Positions 33,023 through 42,303 are shown, counted from the first letter of the stretch. The stretch is 64,000 nucleotides of DNA from Solibacillus sp. FSL W7-1436 (GCF_038007305.1 NZ_JBBOWV010000001.1:2470501-2534500), one strand, 5' to 3'. Numbers and translations are program-made. The notes: generated by a model from the sequence alone, not told the origin.

Positions 33023-33202
33023 TAGCGAAGGGGGGCGACTCCCAGGGGATTAAGCGTGCGCGGAAAATCCACTTTATCGCTGCCGCCGTAAGAGGCAGCG
33101 ATAAAGTTAGTTGAAGCCACGCCCCCAGGATATATTAGAACGAATGCTAAACCCGTTACGTCGTGTAACAACGCATTCGTGACCAACATCCTGTTGGCCT
33201 CC
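33023..33202. repeat. Dispersed composite intergenic repeat, copy 1
   Basis: Part A (33023-33127) contains the block GGGGATTAAGCGTGCGCGGA, a GGGGGCG/CGCCCCC outer stem and an internal hairpin ACTTTATCGCTGCC/GGCAGCGATAAAGT. Part B (33141-33202) contains GAATGC/GCATTC enclosing GTTAC/GTAAC, then the CCAACA/TGTTGG hairpin. The 10-mer CGTAGCGAAG occurs at both edges (33021-33030 and 33203-33212). It fills most of the 423-nt gap between rbfA and truB. Confidence 0.8.
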
Positions 33203-33309
33203 CGTAGCGAAGCAAAACGGATGATGTGAAAAGTACCGACTATAGAACGAACTTAAAGTAAAGAATCAATTATATATGAAATCTTCATTTCGAATAAAGG
33301 AGCAAAACT

Positions 33310-34221
33310 ATGAACGGTATTTTGCCATTATGGAAAGAGCGCGGCATGACAAGTCATGACTGTGTATTTAAATTACGAAAAATATTGAAGACGAAAAAAG
33401 TAGGCCATACCGGGACACTTGACCCGGGTGTAGAAGGCGTCCTGCCGATCTGTATCGGCCAGGCAACACGCATCGCCGAATATTTGACGGATGCCGGCAA
33501 AACGTATGAAGCAGTCGTATCGATCGGACGCACGACAACAACAGAAGATGCTGAAGGCGAAACAGTCGAGCAAAATACAGATTTCAAATCGTTTACCCGT
33601 GAAGAAATTTTAAACGCACTACAGACACTGACAGGCGAGATCGAACAGACGCCTCCGATGTTTTCTGCGGTAAAAGTAAACGGCAAAAGACTTTACGAGT
33701 ATGCAAGAGCCGGCCAGACAGTCGAGCGTCCAACACGTAAAATTACAATTTACGAGCTGGAATTACTGGATGATGCCCAAACATTCGAAGGGGAAGAAGT
33801 AAAATTCTCGATCCGCATCAAATGTTCGAAAGGGACGTATATTCGTACATTAGCCGTTCAGATCGGTGAAGCATTGGGCTATCCTGCACATATGCACGAA
33901 CTTGTACGAACAGCATCAGGCACATTCTCGAAAGACAATTGCTTTACATTGGTCGAAATCGCGGAAATGATGGAAGCCGGGGAGCAGGAGAAGTTTCTGT
34001 TGCCGGTTGAATATGCATTATCCGACTATCCGTACATTGAGATTACGGAAGACATCGAAAAGCAAATTTTCAATGGGCAAGTTCTCCCGATGCATACTTT
34101 ATTAACGGAACATGATAAAATTGTTTATGGTGTAGAGGGACGAGCATTTGCGGTTTACATCGCCCATCCGACAAAGGCCGGGCAAATGAAGCCGGATAAG
34201 ATGTTTCCCGAAATTAACTAA
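33310..34221 (+). CDS. truB: tRNA pseudouridine(55) synthase TruB
   Basis: TruB converts U55 of tRNAs to pseudouridine. The 303-residue protein shows the catalytic motif GHTGTLDPGVEGVLPICIG with the active Asp, and CSKGTYIRTLA. AAAGGAG precedes the ATG. In relatives it is joined to rbfA and ribF; here repeats and a tnpB element separate it from both neighbours. Confidence 0.97.
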   Translation: MNGILPLWKERGMTSHDCVFKLRKILKTKKVGHTGTLDPGVEGVLPICIGQATRIAEYLTDAGKTYEAVVSIGRTTTTEDAEGETVEQNTDFKSFTREEILNALQTLTGEIEQTPPMFSAVKVNGKRLYEYARAGQTVERPTRKITIYELELLDDAQTFEGEEVKFSIRIKCSKGTYIRTLAVQIGEALGYPAHMHELVRTASGTFSKDNCFTLVEIAEMMEAGEQEKFLLPVEYALSDYPYIEITEDIEKQIFNGQVLPMHTLLTEHDKIVYGVEGRAFAVYIAHPTKAGQMKPDKMFPEIN

Positions 34222-34337
34222 GAGTATAAAACTGTTGAGTAGAATATGCCTAAATTTTGTTTTGTGTATTTATGTTTTTCTAGTCGTATTTTTGGATTAA
34301 GAAAATATGAGAAGAAGATAAAGGATGATGAGGAGTT

Positions 34338-35492
34338 ATGAAAAAAGCATTTAAAACCGAAATAATACTCTCAACAACACAACGACAAAAAATAAATCAA
34401 ACAATTGGCACATGTCGCTATGTGTACAATTTATATGTTTCTACGGCGCAAAAATATTATAAGGAAACAGGCAAGCATTTGTCAGGCTATGATTTTTCAA
34501 AATGGCTTAATAACATATATAGTATTAAGCAAGATACTTGGATTAAAGAGGTTTCGAGTAAAGCAGTGAAACAAGCAATCATGAATGGCGACCGCGCATT
34601 TAAAAATTTCTTTAAAGGCATTGCGAAGTTTCCACAGTATAAGAAAAAGAAAAATCAACACGTGAAAGCATATTTTCCGAAAAACAATAAAACTGATTTA
34701 TTGGTAGAACGCCACCGGATCAAAGTTCCAACAATAGGCTGGGTGCGCTTGAAGGAATATGGCTACATTCCGACAAACGCCACAGTTAATAGTTGTACCA
34801 TTTCTCAACAAGCTAATCGTTATTACATTTCAGTACTATGCGAGGTAGATTCAGCACCAATAGAATGTATGGCTAAACAGGATGGTATTGGTATAGATAT
34901 AGGGTTGAAAGAATTTGCGGTGTGTAGTCATCATGAAGTTTTCCCGAATATTAATAAAACAGCCAAAATAAAAAAACTAGAAAAGCGATTGAAGCTACAA
35001 CAGCGAAGACTTAGTCGCAGTTATGAACAAAATAAAAAGAGGAAGGTAGGTGAATCCTGCTACAAAAACAGGCAGAAGCAGCTAATACGGCTGCAAAAAC
35101 TGCATGCTAGATTGAAAAATATTCGACAAGAATATGTCCGTTTTGTAGTGAATAAACTGGTGAAAGCCAAGCCAGCGTATATTACGATTGAAGATTTAAA
35201 TGTGCAAAGCATGTTGAAAAATCGTCATCTATCAAAAGCGATTGCGCAGCAAAATATCTATACTTTCAAATTATGGTTACTTGCAAAATGCAGAGAACAT
35301 GGGATAGAGCTACGACAAGTTAGCCGTTTTTATCCGTCCTCTAAGCTATGTTCGTGCTGTGGTGCAAAAAAGAAAAAGCTTAGTTTATCGGAAAGAGTAT
35401 TTGTATGCGACAATTGCCAAGTTGAGAGAGATCGAGATTTTAATGCTTGTTTAAATTTAAAATGCGCAACAGCATATGAAGTACTAACGTAA
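34338..35492 (+). CDS. tnpB: IS200/IS605-family RNA-guided nuclease TnpB
   Basis: TnpB proteins are RNA-guided DNA nucleases carried by IS200/IS605 and IS1341-type elements. The 384-residue product has the N-terminal helix-turn-helix (RQKINQTIGTCRYVYNLY), the RuvC Asp (GIGIDIGLKEFAV), Glu (ITIEDLNV), a zinc finger (CSCC...CDNC) and the last Asp (RDRDFNACLNL). No catalytic residue appears missing and the frame is intact. GATGAGGAG precedes the ATG. There is no tnpA transposase in the window, so the element is probably non-autonomous. Confidence 0.93.
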   Translation: MKKAFKTEIILSTTQRQKINQTIGTCRYVYNLYVSTAQKYYKETGKHLSGYDFSKWLNNIYSIKQDTWIKEVSSKAVKQAIMNGDRAFKNFFKGIAKFPQYKKKKNQHVKAYFPKNNKTDLLVERHRIKVPTIGWVRLKEYGYIPTNATVNSCTISQQANRYYISVLCEVDSAPIECMAKQDGIGIDIGLKEFAVCSHHEVFPNINKTAKIKKLEKRLKLQQRRLSRSYEQNKKRKVGESCYKNRQKQLIRLQKLHARLKNIRQEYVRFVVNKLVKAKPAYITIEDLNVQSMLKNRHLSKAIAQQNIYTFKLWLLAKCREHGIELRQVSRFYPSSKLCSCCGAKKKKLSLSERVFVCDNCQVERDRDFNACLNLKCATAYEVLT

Positions 35493-35652
35493 CTAGACTT
35501 CATATATGTACGGTGGGCTACATCGGAATTTACGCTTGTGGAGTGTTATACAACTGCAGTAGCGAGTAATTGGCGAGGCAGGACACATAGAAGCAAGAAA
35601 TAATCTAGCATAATCAAATGTTTTTGATTATGTTTTTAGTGGCAGGCTCGAG
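35440..35652 (+). ncRNA. Candidate TnpB guide RNA (omega RNA) and right end of the element
   Basis: In TnpB elements the guide RNA scaffold overlaps the 3' end of tnpB and runs through the right end, with the guide taken from the flanking DNA. Here the 160 nt after tnpB hold GC-richer structured sequence, then the hairpin CATAATCAAA/TTTGATTATG (35609-35632) and TTTTT. The exact element boundary, and so the guide, cannot be fixed from one copy. Confidence 0.4.
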
Positions 35653-36603
35653 ATGAACGTTATTCATTTGAAATACCCCCATCAATTAGCACAGGAAATT
35701 GAAAAAGAGGCGTACTCATTGGCAATCGGATTTTTTGATGGGGTACATAAAGGGCATCAGGCGGTCATTGAAGCGGCAAAGCAAAAAGCCGAGCAGCTGA
35801 ATATTAAAAGTGCCGTGATGACTTTTGATCCGCATCCATCGATTGTATTAGGAAGACGTAATGAAAAAGTATTTTACATTACGCCACTTCCACAAAAAAT
35901 AGACACACTAAAAAAATTAAATATCGATACAGTATTTGTTGTAAACTTCACATCAGATTTTGCGAAGCTTACACCGGAAGAATTCATTAAGTATTTTATC
36001 GTCGATTTAAATGTCCGGCACGTAACGGCCGGTTTTGATTTTTCATTTGGCGCATTCGGCAAAGGCAATATGGAGCTGATGGAAGAGCTGTCAAACGGCA
36101 GGTATGGTGTGACGGCAATCGAAAAGCAGCAGGATTCGGTCGAAAAAATCAGTTCCACACGCATCAGAAAAGCATTGCAGGACGGAGAGATGGAGCAGGC
36201 TCGTGATTTATTGGGCCGCGCATTCGAAGTGCCGGGAATCGTCGTCCACGGAGATAAGCGCGGACGGACAATGGGCTTCCCGACAGCGAATGTCCAGGCG
36301 ATGGAAGGCTGCTATATACCGGCAACCGGTGTGTATGCAGTGAAAATTTTAGTACAGAATAAATGGTATAACGGAGTTTGTAATGTAGGCTATAAACCGA
36401 CATTCAACAATCCGGATGAAAAGCAGCTGTCGATTGAAGTGCATATTTTAAATTTCAATAAAAATATTTACGGTGAAGAGGTCGTAGTCGGCTGGTATAA
36501 ACGTATCCGCAGTGAACGTAAATTTAACGGCATCGAAGCATTGATTGAGCAAATTGAATTAGATAAGCAGCAAGCGATCGCCTACTTTGAACAACTGCGC
36601 TAA
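35653..36603 (+). CDS. ribF: Bifunctional riboflavin kinase/FAD synthetase
   Basis: RibF (RibC in B. subtilis) makes FMN and FAD from riboflavin. The N-terminal FMN adenylyltransferase domain shows SLAIGFFDGVHKGHQAVI; the C-terminal kinase domain shows GIVVHGDKRGRTMGFPTANV. It has 316 residues. The ribosome site is weak (GGCAGG, 35641-35646) and follows directly after the tnpB-linked hairpin, suggesting that the insertion changed the leader. No FMN riboswitch is seen. Confidence 0.96.
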   Translation: MNVIHLKYPHQLAQEIEKEAYSLAIGFFDGVHKGHQAVIEAAKQKAEQLNIKSAVMTFDPHPSIVLGRRNEKVFYITPLPQKIDTLKKLNIDTVFVVNFTSDFAKLTPEEFIKYFIVDLNVRHVTAGFDFSFGAFGKGNMELMEELSNGRYGVTAIEKQQDSVEKISSTRIRKALQDGEMEQARDLLGRAFEVPGIVVHGDKRGRTMGFPTANVQAMEGCYIPATGVYAVKILVQNKWYNGVCNVGYKPTFNNPDEKQLSIEVHILNFNKNIYGEEVVVGWYKRIRSERKFNGIEALIEQIELDKQQAIAYFEQLR

Positions 36604-36607
36604 ATAG

Positions 36608-36637
36608 TTGCGTATCTATCAACAATTATGGTACTAT
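36608..36637 (+). promoter_or_regulatory. Promoter of rpsO
   Basis: The -35 TTGCGT (36608-36613) and -10 TACTAT (36632-36637) are 18 bp apart, right after ribF. The following leader of about 95 nt begins with a TACGA/TCGTA hairpin. S15 autoregulation through the leader is known in Bacillales relatives and is possible here. Confidence 0.5.
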
Positions 36638-36739
36638 TCATAAGTACGAAATTCTCGTATGAACCTTAGCTCGGCTTTTCGCAACTCCAGCGACTGCTGT
36701 GCTATTGGGGATATCTTAATTATCAGGAGGTCATTTAAC

Positions 36740-37009
36740 ATGGCAATTACACAAGAACGTAAAAACGAAATTATCGCTGAGTACCGCGTACACGAAACAG
36801 ACACTGGTTCTCCAGAAGTACAAGTAGCTGTTTTAACTGCAGAAATCAACGCATTAAACGCTCACTTAGCTACTCACAAGAAAGACTTCCACTCTCAACG
36901 TGGTCTTCTTAAAATGGTAGGTAAACGTCGTCATTTATTAAAATATTTACGTGAAAACGACGTAGCTCGTTACCGTGAATTAATTACTAAACTTGGATTA
37001 CGTCGCTAA
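36740..37009 (+). CDS. rpsO: 30S ribosomal protein S15
   Basis: S15 is a primary 16S rRNA-binding protein. ATG 36740 with a perfect AGGAGG (36725-36730) gives 89 residues, [28 protein letters not shown] onward, the exact family length. Codon bias indicates high expression. It has its own promoter and terminator ahead of pnp. Confidence 0.99.
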   Translation: MAITQERKNEIIAEYRVHETDTGSPEVQVAVLTAEINALNAHLATHKKDFHSQRGLLKMVGKRRHLLKYLRENDVARYRELITKLGLRR

Positions 37010-37029
37010 TACGTCGTTAATCTGACAAT

Positions 37030-37057
37030 AAAAAGCGGGATTTTTCCCGCTTTTTAT
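37030..37057 (+). terminator. Intrinsic terminator after rpsO
   Basis: AAAAAGCGGGA pairs with TCCCGCTTTTT. Confidence 0.9.
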
Positions 37058-37075
37058 TATGTTTAAAAGATTTTG

Positions 37076-37160
37076 CTTTCCGAAACAATGGTGCGATGTT
37101 TAACTTCTTTGAGCAGGTGTCAATACGCCTGTTGAAAGAAGTTAAACCATTGCAGGAAAG
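37076..37160 (+). promoter_or_regulatory. Long imperfect hairpin between rpsO and pnp
   Basis: Outer arms CTTTCC..CAATGG and CCATTG..GGAAAG, then GTTTAACTTCTTT pairing with AAAGAAGTTAAAC, then an AGCAGG/CCTGTT tip, make an 85-nt stem-loop without a T tract. It lies upstream of the best pnp promoter candidate, so it joins pnp mRNA only on read-through from rpsO. There it could be an RNase III-type processing site. Confidence 0.6.
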
Positions 37161-37224
37161 TCAGAAATATTTTAATAAATTTATCGATATTTAGATCAAA
37201 AAATTTAGCATAGAAAACGCTTTT

Positions 37225-37255
37225 TTGATACACTAACTATGGTACATAATATGAT
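37225..37255 (+). promoter_or_regulatory. Predicted promoter of pnp
   Basis: TTGATA (37225-37230) is followed by TAATAT at 16 bp (37247-37252) or TATGAT at 19 bp (37250-37255). Either spacing is usable, and the start would be about 30 nt before pnp. Confidence 0.45.
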
Positions 37256-37290
37256 ACGTAGAGTGTTTCAATAAGAAAGGGGTTCATTTA

Positions 37291-39405
37291 ATGAACGAAA
37301 AAAAGGTCTTTTCGTATGAATGGGCAGGCCGTCCACTTGTAGTAGAAGTAGGACAGCTGGCAAAACAAGCAAATGGTGCTGCAATGATCCGCTACGGCGA
37401 AACAGCAGTCCTTGCTACGGCAACAATGTCAAAACAACCAAAAGCATTGGATTTCTTCCCGTTAACAGTTAACTTTGAAGAACGTCTATATGCAGCAGGT
37501 AAAATCCCTGGTGGTTTCATTAAACGTGAAGGACGTCCATCAGAAGCGGCAGTATTAACTTCCCGCCTAATCGACCGTCCAATCCGTCCAATGTTCCCGG
37601 ATGGTTTCCGTAATGAAGTACAATCAATTTTAATGGTTATGTCAAATGATTCAAACTGCCCTGCAGATGTAGCGGCAATGTTTGGTTCTTCATTATCATT
37701 GGCAATTTCTGATATCCCATTCGATGGACCGATTGCAGGTGTACATGTAGGATATATCGACGGTGAATTCGTTGTGAACCCGACTGTAGAACAATCTGCA
37801 AAATCGACTGTTCACTTAACAGTAGCAGGTAACAAAGATGCGGTTAACATGGTAGAAGCAGGTGCTTTAGAAGTAACTGAAGATATTATGCTTGAAGCGA
37901 TCATGTTCGGTCATGAAGAAATTAAAAAATTAATTGAATTCCAAGAGCAGATTGTTGCTGAAGTTGGTAAAGAAAAACTTGAAGTAACATTATATGAATT
38001 GGATGCAGACTTAACAGCAGCGATCAAAGCTGAATGTGAAGCTGATATGAATACAGCAATCCAAACAGTGGACAAGCAGTTACGCCAAGAAAATATTACA
38101 GCAGTAAAAACACGTGTGATCGAAGCTTATGAAGCGCAGGAAGCTGACGAAGCGACGATGAAACAAGTGAATGCTATTTTAGATAAAATGGTAAAAGACG
38201 AAGTGCGTCGTTTAATTACAGAAGACAAAGTTCGTCCGGATGGTCGTAAGCAAGATGAAATCCGTCCGCTTTCTTCTGAAGTAGATCTATTACCGCGTGC
38301 ACACGGTTCGGCATTATTCACACGTGGACAAACGCAAGCATTATCAATTTGTACTTTAGGTGCTTTAGGCGACGTTCAAATTATTGACGGCCTAGGTATT
38401 GAAGAGTCAAAACGCTGGATGCACCACTATAACTTCCCTCAATTCTCTGTTGGGGAAACAGGTCGTTACGGTAGCCCGGGCCGCCGTGAAATCGGTCACG
38501 GTGCATTAGGTGAGCGTGCAATTTTAGCGGTAATGCCAACTGAAGAGGAATTCCCGTATGCAATCCGTTGCGTATCGGAAGTATTGGAATCAAACGGTTC
38601 TACTTCTCAAGCATCTATCTGTGCTTCAACAATGGCACTTATGGCTGCAGGTGTGCCGATTAAAGCACCGGTTGCAGGTATTGCAATGGGTCTTGTTAAA
38701 AAAGGCGAGCACTATACAGTATTATCGGATATCCAAGGTATGGAAGACCACCTTGGCGACATGGACTTTAAAGTGGCAGGTACAGCTAAAGGCGTAACAG
38801 CACTTCAAATGGACATTAAAATCGATGGTCTGTCTCGTGATATTTTAGAAGAAGCATTAACTCAGGCAAAAATTGGCCGTATGCACATTTTAGAGCATAT
38901 GATGTCAACGATTTCAGAGTCTCGCACTTCATTATCACAATACGCACCAAAAATCGTTTCAATCAAAATTAATCCTGACAAAATCCGCGACGTAATCGGA
39001 CCGGGTGGTAAAGTCATCAATAAAATTATTGATGAAACAGGCGTTAAAATTGATACAGAACAAGATGGTACAATCTACATCGCTTCAGCTGATGAAGCAA
39101 TGATTAACCGTGCCAAAGAAATGATCGAATCAATCGTACGCGAAGCTAAAGTAGGCGAGTACTACTTATCAACAGTAAAACGCATTGAAAAATTCGGTGC
39201 ATTCTGTGAAATCTTCCCAGGTAAAGACGGCTTACTGCACATTTCTGAAATTCAGGAAGAACGTACGAAAGAAGTAGAAGACGTATTAAAACTAGGTGAT
39301 GAATTACTAGTGAAATGTATCGAGATCGATAAACAAGGTCGCGTAAACTTATCACGTAAAGTAGTGATCAAAGAAGAAAAAGAACGCGCAGAACAAGGCA
39401 AATAA
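37291..39405 (+). CDS. pnp: Polynucleotide phosphorylase
   Basis: PNPase is a phosphorolytic 3'-5' exoribonuclease in mRNA decay. The 704 residues comprise two RNase PH domains (the second with FTRGQTQAL and [10 protein letters not shown]), a KH domain ([24 protein letters not shown]) and a C-terminal S1 domain ([33 protein letters not shown]). AAAGGGG precedes the ATG. A terminator follows. Confidence 0.98.
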   Translation: MNEKKVFSYEWAGRPLVVEVGQLAKQANGAAMIRYGETAVLATATMSKQPKALDFFPLTVNFEERLYAAGKIPGGFIKREGRPSEAAVLTSRLIDRPIRPMFPDGFRNEVQSILMVMSNDSNCPADVAAMFGSSLSLAISDIPFDGPIAGVHVGYIDGEFVVNPTVEQSAKSTVHLTVAGNKDAVNMVEAGALEVTEDIMLEAIMFGHEEIKKLIEFQEQIVAEVGKEKLEVTLYELDADLTAAIKAECEADMNTAIQTVDKQLRQENITAVKTRVIEAYEAQEADEATMKQVNAILDKMVKDEVRRLITEDKVRPDGRKQDEIRPLSSEVDLLPRAHGSALFTRGQTQALSICTLGALGDVQIIDGLGIEESKRWMHHYNFPQFSVGETGRYGSPGRREIGHGALGERAILAVMPTEEEFPYAIRCVSEVLESNGSTSQASICASTMALMAAGVPIKAPVAGIAMGLVKKGEHYTVLSDIQGMEDHLGDMDFKVAGTAKGVTALQMDIKIDGLSRDILEEALTQAKIGRMHILEHMMSTISESRTSLSQYAPKIVSIKINPDKIRDVIGPGGKVINKIIDETGVKIDTEQDGTIYIASADEAMINRAKEMIESIVREAKVGEYYLSTVKRIEKFGAFCEIFPGKDGLLHISEIQEERTKEVEDVLKLGDELLVKCIEIDKQGRVNLSRKVVIKEEKERAEQGK

Positions 39406-39432
39406 TTGATTCCAAGCGTATCAAAACAAGAT

Positions 39433-39471
39433 AAAAAGGGAGGTTGTACACTATTGTACAGCCTCTTTTTT
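39433..39471 (+). terminator. Intrinsic terminator after pnp
   Basis: AAAAAGGGAGGTTGTACA pairs with TGTACAGCCTCTTTTT around a four-nt loop. Confidence 0.9.
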
Positions 39472-39543
39472 AAATAATGTTAAGTTAATGATTTGTTATA
39501 TCCATAATTTGATGAAGTATGGTAAGGGGGAGGTATGCGTAAT

Positions 39544-39717
39544 GGAGAGGCCGACTTCTAGGGGATTAAGCGTGCGCGGAAAATCTGGTTGCTCCTGCGG
39601 TTACTTGTCGCAAAGCTTTATTCAAAGCTTTGGAGCCACGCCCCCAGAAATAATGGACCGAATGCTAAGAGCGTCACATCGTGTGACAACGCATTCGTGA
39701 CCAACATCCTGTTGGCC
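39544..39717. repeat. Dispersed composite intergenic repeat, copy 2
   Basis: Part A (39544-39647) keeps the block GGGGATTAAGCGTGCGCGGA and the right border GGAGCCACGCCCCCAG, but its internal hairpins differ (CAAAGCTTT/AAAGCTTTG). Part B (39658-39717) has GAATGC/GCATTC enclosing GTCAC/GTGAC and the same CCAACA/TGTTGG hairpin. Outside, GGTATGC (39533-39539) can pair with GCATACC (39729-39735). It sits in the 414-nt gap between pnp and the M16 peptidase gene. Confidence 0.8.
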
Positions 39718-39819
39718 TTCGGAATGTAGCATACCGTACTCTATACAAGCCTAAAATTGGAATACTACGGATTTTTAAGTCATACTTATAGTTTATTAGC
39801 CGAAATAAAGGAGACATTT

Positions 39820-41046
39820 ATGGTACAAGTAATTACAGCAAAAAATGGCGTGCGCATCGTTACAGAGCAAATGCCGCATGTCCGGTCATTATCGGTCGGC
39901 ATTTGGGTCAATGCAGGCTCACGCTACGAAACAAAAGAAGAAAATGGGATTACCCATTTCATCGAGCATATGCTTTTCAAAGGAACGAAAAACCGTACAG
40001 CCCGTCAGATCGCGGAAGAATTCGATCGCATCGGCGGAGAGATTAATGCCTTCACATCGAAGGAACATACATGCTATTACGCAAAAGTGCTCGATCATCA
40101 TGGGGAACTCGCAATCGATATTCTGGCCGATATGTTCTTCAACTCTTTATTTGCAAAAGAAGAAATTGAACGTGAACGCCAAGTTGTGCTTGAAGAAATC
40201 TACATGAGCGAAGACGATCCCGCAGATGATGTCCATGAAAAATTATGGGGGGTTATGTTCCCGAATGATGCGCTGGGCCGTCCGATTTTAGGAACACCGG
40301 AAACGCTGGCGACATTTAATGAACAGATGATCCGCGCCTATATGGCAAAACATTACGGCCCTCAAAATGTTGTCATTTCGATTGCAGGGAATATTGAAGA
40401 GAGTTTACTAGAAAAAGTGGAAGCATTATTCGGAAACTATGAAGCAAGTGAAGAATCGGTAGTTTCCAAGCCGTCTTACCCGACATTTACACCAGGGGAA
40501 GTTGAAAAAATGCGCGATACCGAACAGGCGCATATCGCGATTTCATTCCCGGCCATTGCGGTAAAGGATCCAAAGATGTACAGCTTCATTGCGCTGAATA
40601 ATATTATCGGCGGCAATATGAGTTCACGTCTGTTCCAGGAAGTGCGTGAAGAGCGCGGGCTCGCGTATTCTGTATTCAGCTACCAGTCGAGCTATGAAGA
40701 TATCGGAACGTTTACGATCTATGCGTCGGCATCGAAACAGAATCTCGATGCATTAAAGCAGCAGATCGACCAGACGTTATTTGACCTTGTGGCAGGCGGG
40801 GTAACGGAAACCGAGCTTGAAAATGCGAAGGAACAGTTAAAGGGCGGATTCGTTTTAGGGCTTGAAGGAACGGAAGACTTTATGAACCGTAACGGGGTCA
40901 ATGAACTGATCCACCAGAATCACCGTTCAGTCGATGAAGTACTGGCGAAAATCGATGCGATTTCGATGGAAACGATCGATGAGCTAATTACACAAATTCT
41001 GTTATCAGAACCGGCCATTGCGATTATCGGTCCGGAAAACGAATAA
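39820..41046 (+). CDS. M16-family zinc peptidase (YmxG/MlpA-like)
   Basis: This is a processing-peptidase-type M16 metalloprotease. ATG 39820 has AAAGGAG upstream and gives 408 residues; the open frame extends further upstream without a ribosome site. The inverted zinc motif HFIEH (in GITHFIEHMLFKGTKNRT) and the downstream glutamate region (ERERQVVLEEIYMSEDDP) are present, so it should be active. It lies after pnp as in B. subtilis, where the homologue is ymxG (mlpA). Confidence 0.93.
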   Translation: MVQVITAKNGVRIVTEQMPHVRSLSVGIWVNAGSRYETKEENGITHFIEHMLFKGTKNRTARQIAEEFDRIGGEINAFTSKEHTCYYAKVLDHHGELAIDILADMFFNSLFAKEEIERERQVVLEEIYMSEDDPADDVHEKLWGVMFPNDALGRPILGTPETLATFNEQMIRAYMAKHYGPQNVVISIAGNIEESLLEKVEALFGNYEASEESVVSKPSYPTFTPGEVEKMRDTEQAHIAISFPAIAVKDPKMYSFIALNNIIGGNMSSRLFQEVREERGLAYSVFSYQSSYEDIGTFTIYASASKQNLDALKQQIDQTLFDLVAGGVTETELENAKEQLKGGFVLGLEGTEDFMNRNGVNELIHQNHRSVDEVLAKIDAISMETIDELITQILLSEPAIAIIGPENE

Positions 41047-41049
41047 CAT

Positions 41050-41092
41050 AAAGGACAGCGCGTGCTAGCAGTTAGCATACGCTGTCCTTTTA
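41050..41092. terminator. Shared terminator between the M16 gene and the inverted ABC cluster
   Basis: AAAGGACAGCG-cg-TGCTA pairs with TAGCA-ta-CGCTGTCCTTT. A T run on the + side and A run on the other let it work in both directions, ending the + strand M16 gene and the - strand permease gene. Confidence 0.85.
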
Positions 41093-41710
41093 AAATTCGG
41101 CTTTTTCATAATGGAGGACAGAAGACTTGTAAAATTTATAAAAAATAAATGGACTGCATAATGGCACAAGAAGGGCACCTAAAATCGTCAAATTATAAAA
41201 TGAAAAACCAACAGTAAGCATTACATGCGGAATAGAGATAAAGAACATATAAAACAAGGCATCACTTGATGACATATTTTTCTCGGCTTTCGTTGGCTGT
41301 TTAAAATAACTATTTAATATACCGCCCGTAGCAATAATACAATAGGCAATCACGCCAAGGAAAAAGGAAAATTTAAAATTACCTGCATCTCCGGTAAAGT
41401 ACTGATATGTAATAAACAGAAATGAAGGAATGAAAATAATCGAGAATAAAATCGCCACATAGAGGTATGTACTTTGCACAAATTGTTTCGATGTAACAGG
41501 CAGCAGGCGAATCATATAGCTTAGCTGTTCATTCAGTATATAGAAACTGCTCATTGAAGGGATGTACAAAAGAAGCATGAGTGTTACTGGCGTTATGGGA
41601 ATATGCAGTGTCGATCCTGTATGTAGGATGAAAAATCCCGCAACGATAATAGCAGAGAAAATCAACATCTTTTTAGAAAAGTGAAAATGAAAACGCAATA
41701 AATTCATCAT
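41090..41710 (-). CDS. ABC transporter membrane protein (cluster gene 4)
   Basis: This 206-residue, very hydrophobic protein has about six membrane segments and no ATPase motif. It begins MMNLLRFHFHFSKKMLIFSAII and overlaps the preceding permease gene by 4 nt. As the last gene of a GntR-ATPase-permease-permease cluster it resembles the YtrABCD-type exporters of Bacilli, which respond to cell-wall antibiotics. Substrate unknown; the family is inferred from context. Confidence 0.75.
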   Translation of the reverse strand: MMNLLRFHFHFSKKMLIFSAIIVAGFFILHTGSTLHIPITPVTLMLLLYIPSMSSFYILNEQLSYMIRLLPVTSKQFVQSTYLYVAILFSIIFIPSFLFITYQYFTGDAGNFKFSFFLGVIAYCIIATGGILNSYFKQPTKAEKNMSSSDALFYMFFISIPHVMLTVGFSFYNLTILGALLVPLCSPFIFYKFYKSSVLHYEKAEF

Positions 41711-42303
41711 GTAATATCCCTCCTCTTCCGGCTATTTTTTATAAGAAAGTAGACGACAATGAAAAATCCGACCGTTCCTAGCAGATAGTAAAGATTCATT
41801 TCCATAGACTCAAATTGAATAAAATTCCAGGCAGTAATTATAGGGATAAGAAGGAATACGATCATCAGTGTGTTCGGCGGTAAATTCCACCAGATTAACA
41901 GTAGACTGATGGTGATCAGCAACAGGCTTAAACACATGATGAGCAACAGATCATTTCCGCTTGGATACATCCATTGTTTTTGGACAAGGGATTTTAATGC
42001 CGAACTTACACCTAACGTGTATAAAATATAGCAGACGGAAATCCATCCATGAAAGACAATGTCCGCACGCAGCATCGTACGTCCGTCAATAGGAAACTGT
42101 GCAAACATTTTTCCGTATAGTTTGCGTGTTTCATGATACTTGGAAAAAACAATAACACTTGCAAGAATTGCCGTTATTAGAGCGAATGAAAAAGGGATTC
42201 CGCTGAAGGAGCCGATCAATAGAAAAACAATTAAAGAAATCGGCGTCAACACGACCCATGAGGAAAGCTCCTTTAAAAAATAACGCGTAATAAATAGCGT
42301 CAC
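41707..42303 (-). CDS. ABC transporter membrane protein (cluster gene 3)
   Basis: This 198-residue protein has about six membrane segments and starts at GTG overlapping the ATPase stop (GTGA on the - strand). Together with the next gene it would form the membrane part of the exporter. I do not recognise a named family beyond ABC-2-like size and layout. Confidence 0.75.
   Translation of the reverse strand: MTLFITRYFLKELSSWVVLTPISLIVFLLIGSFSGIPFSFALITAILASVIVFSKYHETRKLYGKMFAQFPIDGRTMLRADIVFHGWISVCYILYTLGVSSALKSLVQKQWMYPSGNDLLLIMCLSLLLITISLLLIWWNLPPNTLMIVFLLIPIITAWNFIQFESMEMNLYYLLGTVGFFIVVYFLIKNSRKRRDIT

Noticed and set aside
35493-35652. FMN riboswitch upstream of ribF
   Set aside because: The conserved RFN sequence elements are absent and this sequence belongs to the tnpB element.
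39488-39700. 70-residue + strand open frame between pnp and the M16 gene
   Set aside because: It lies over dispersed repeat copy 2 and lacks a ribosome site.
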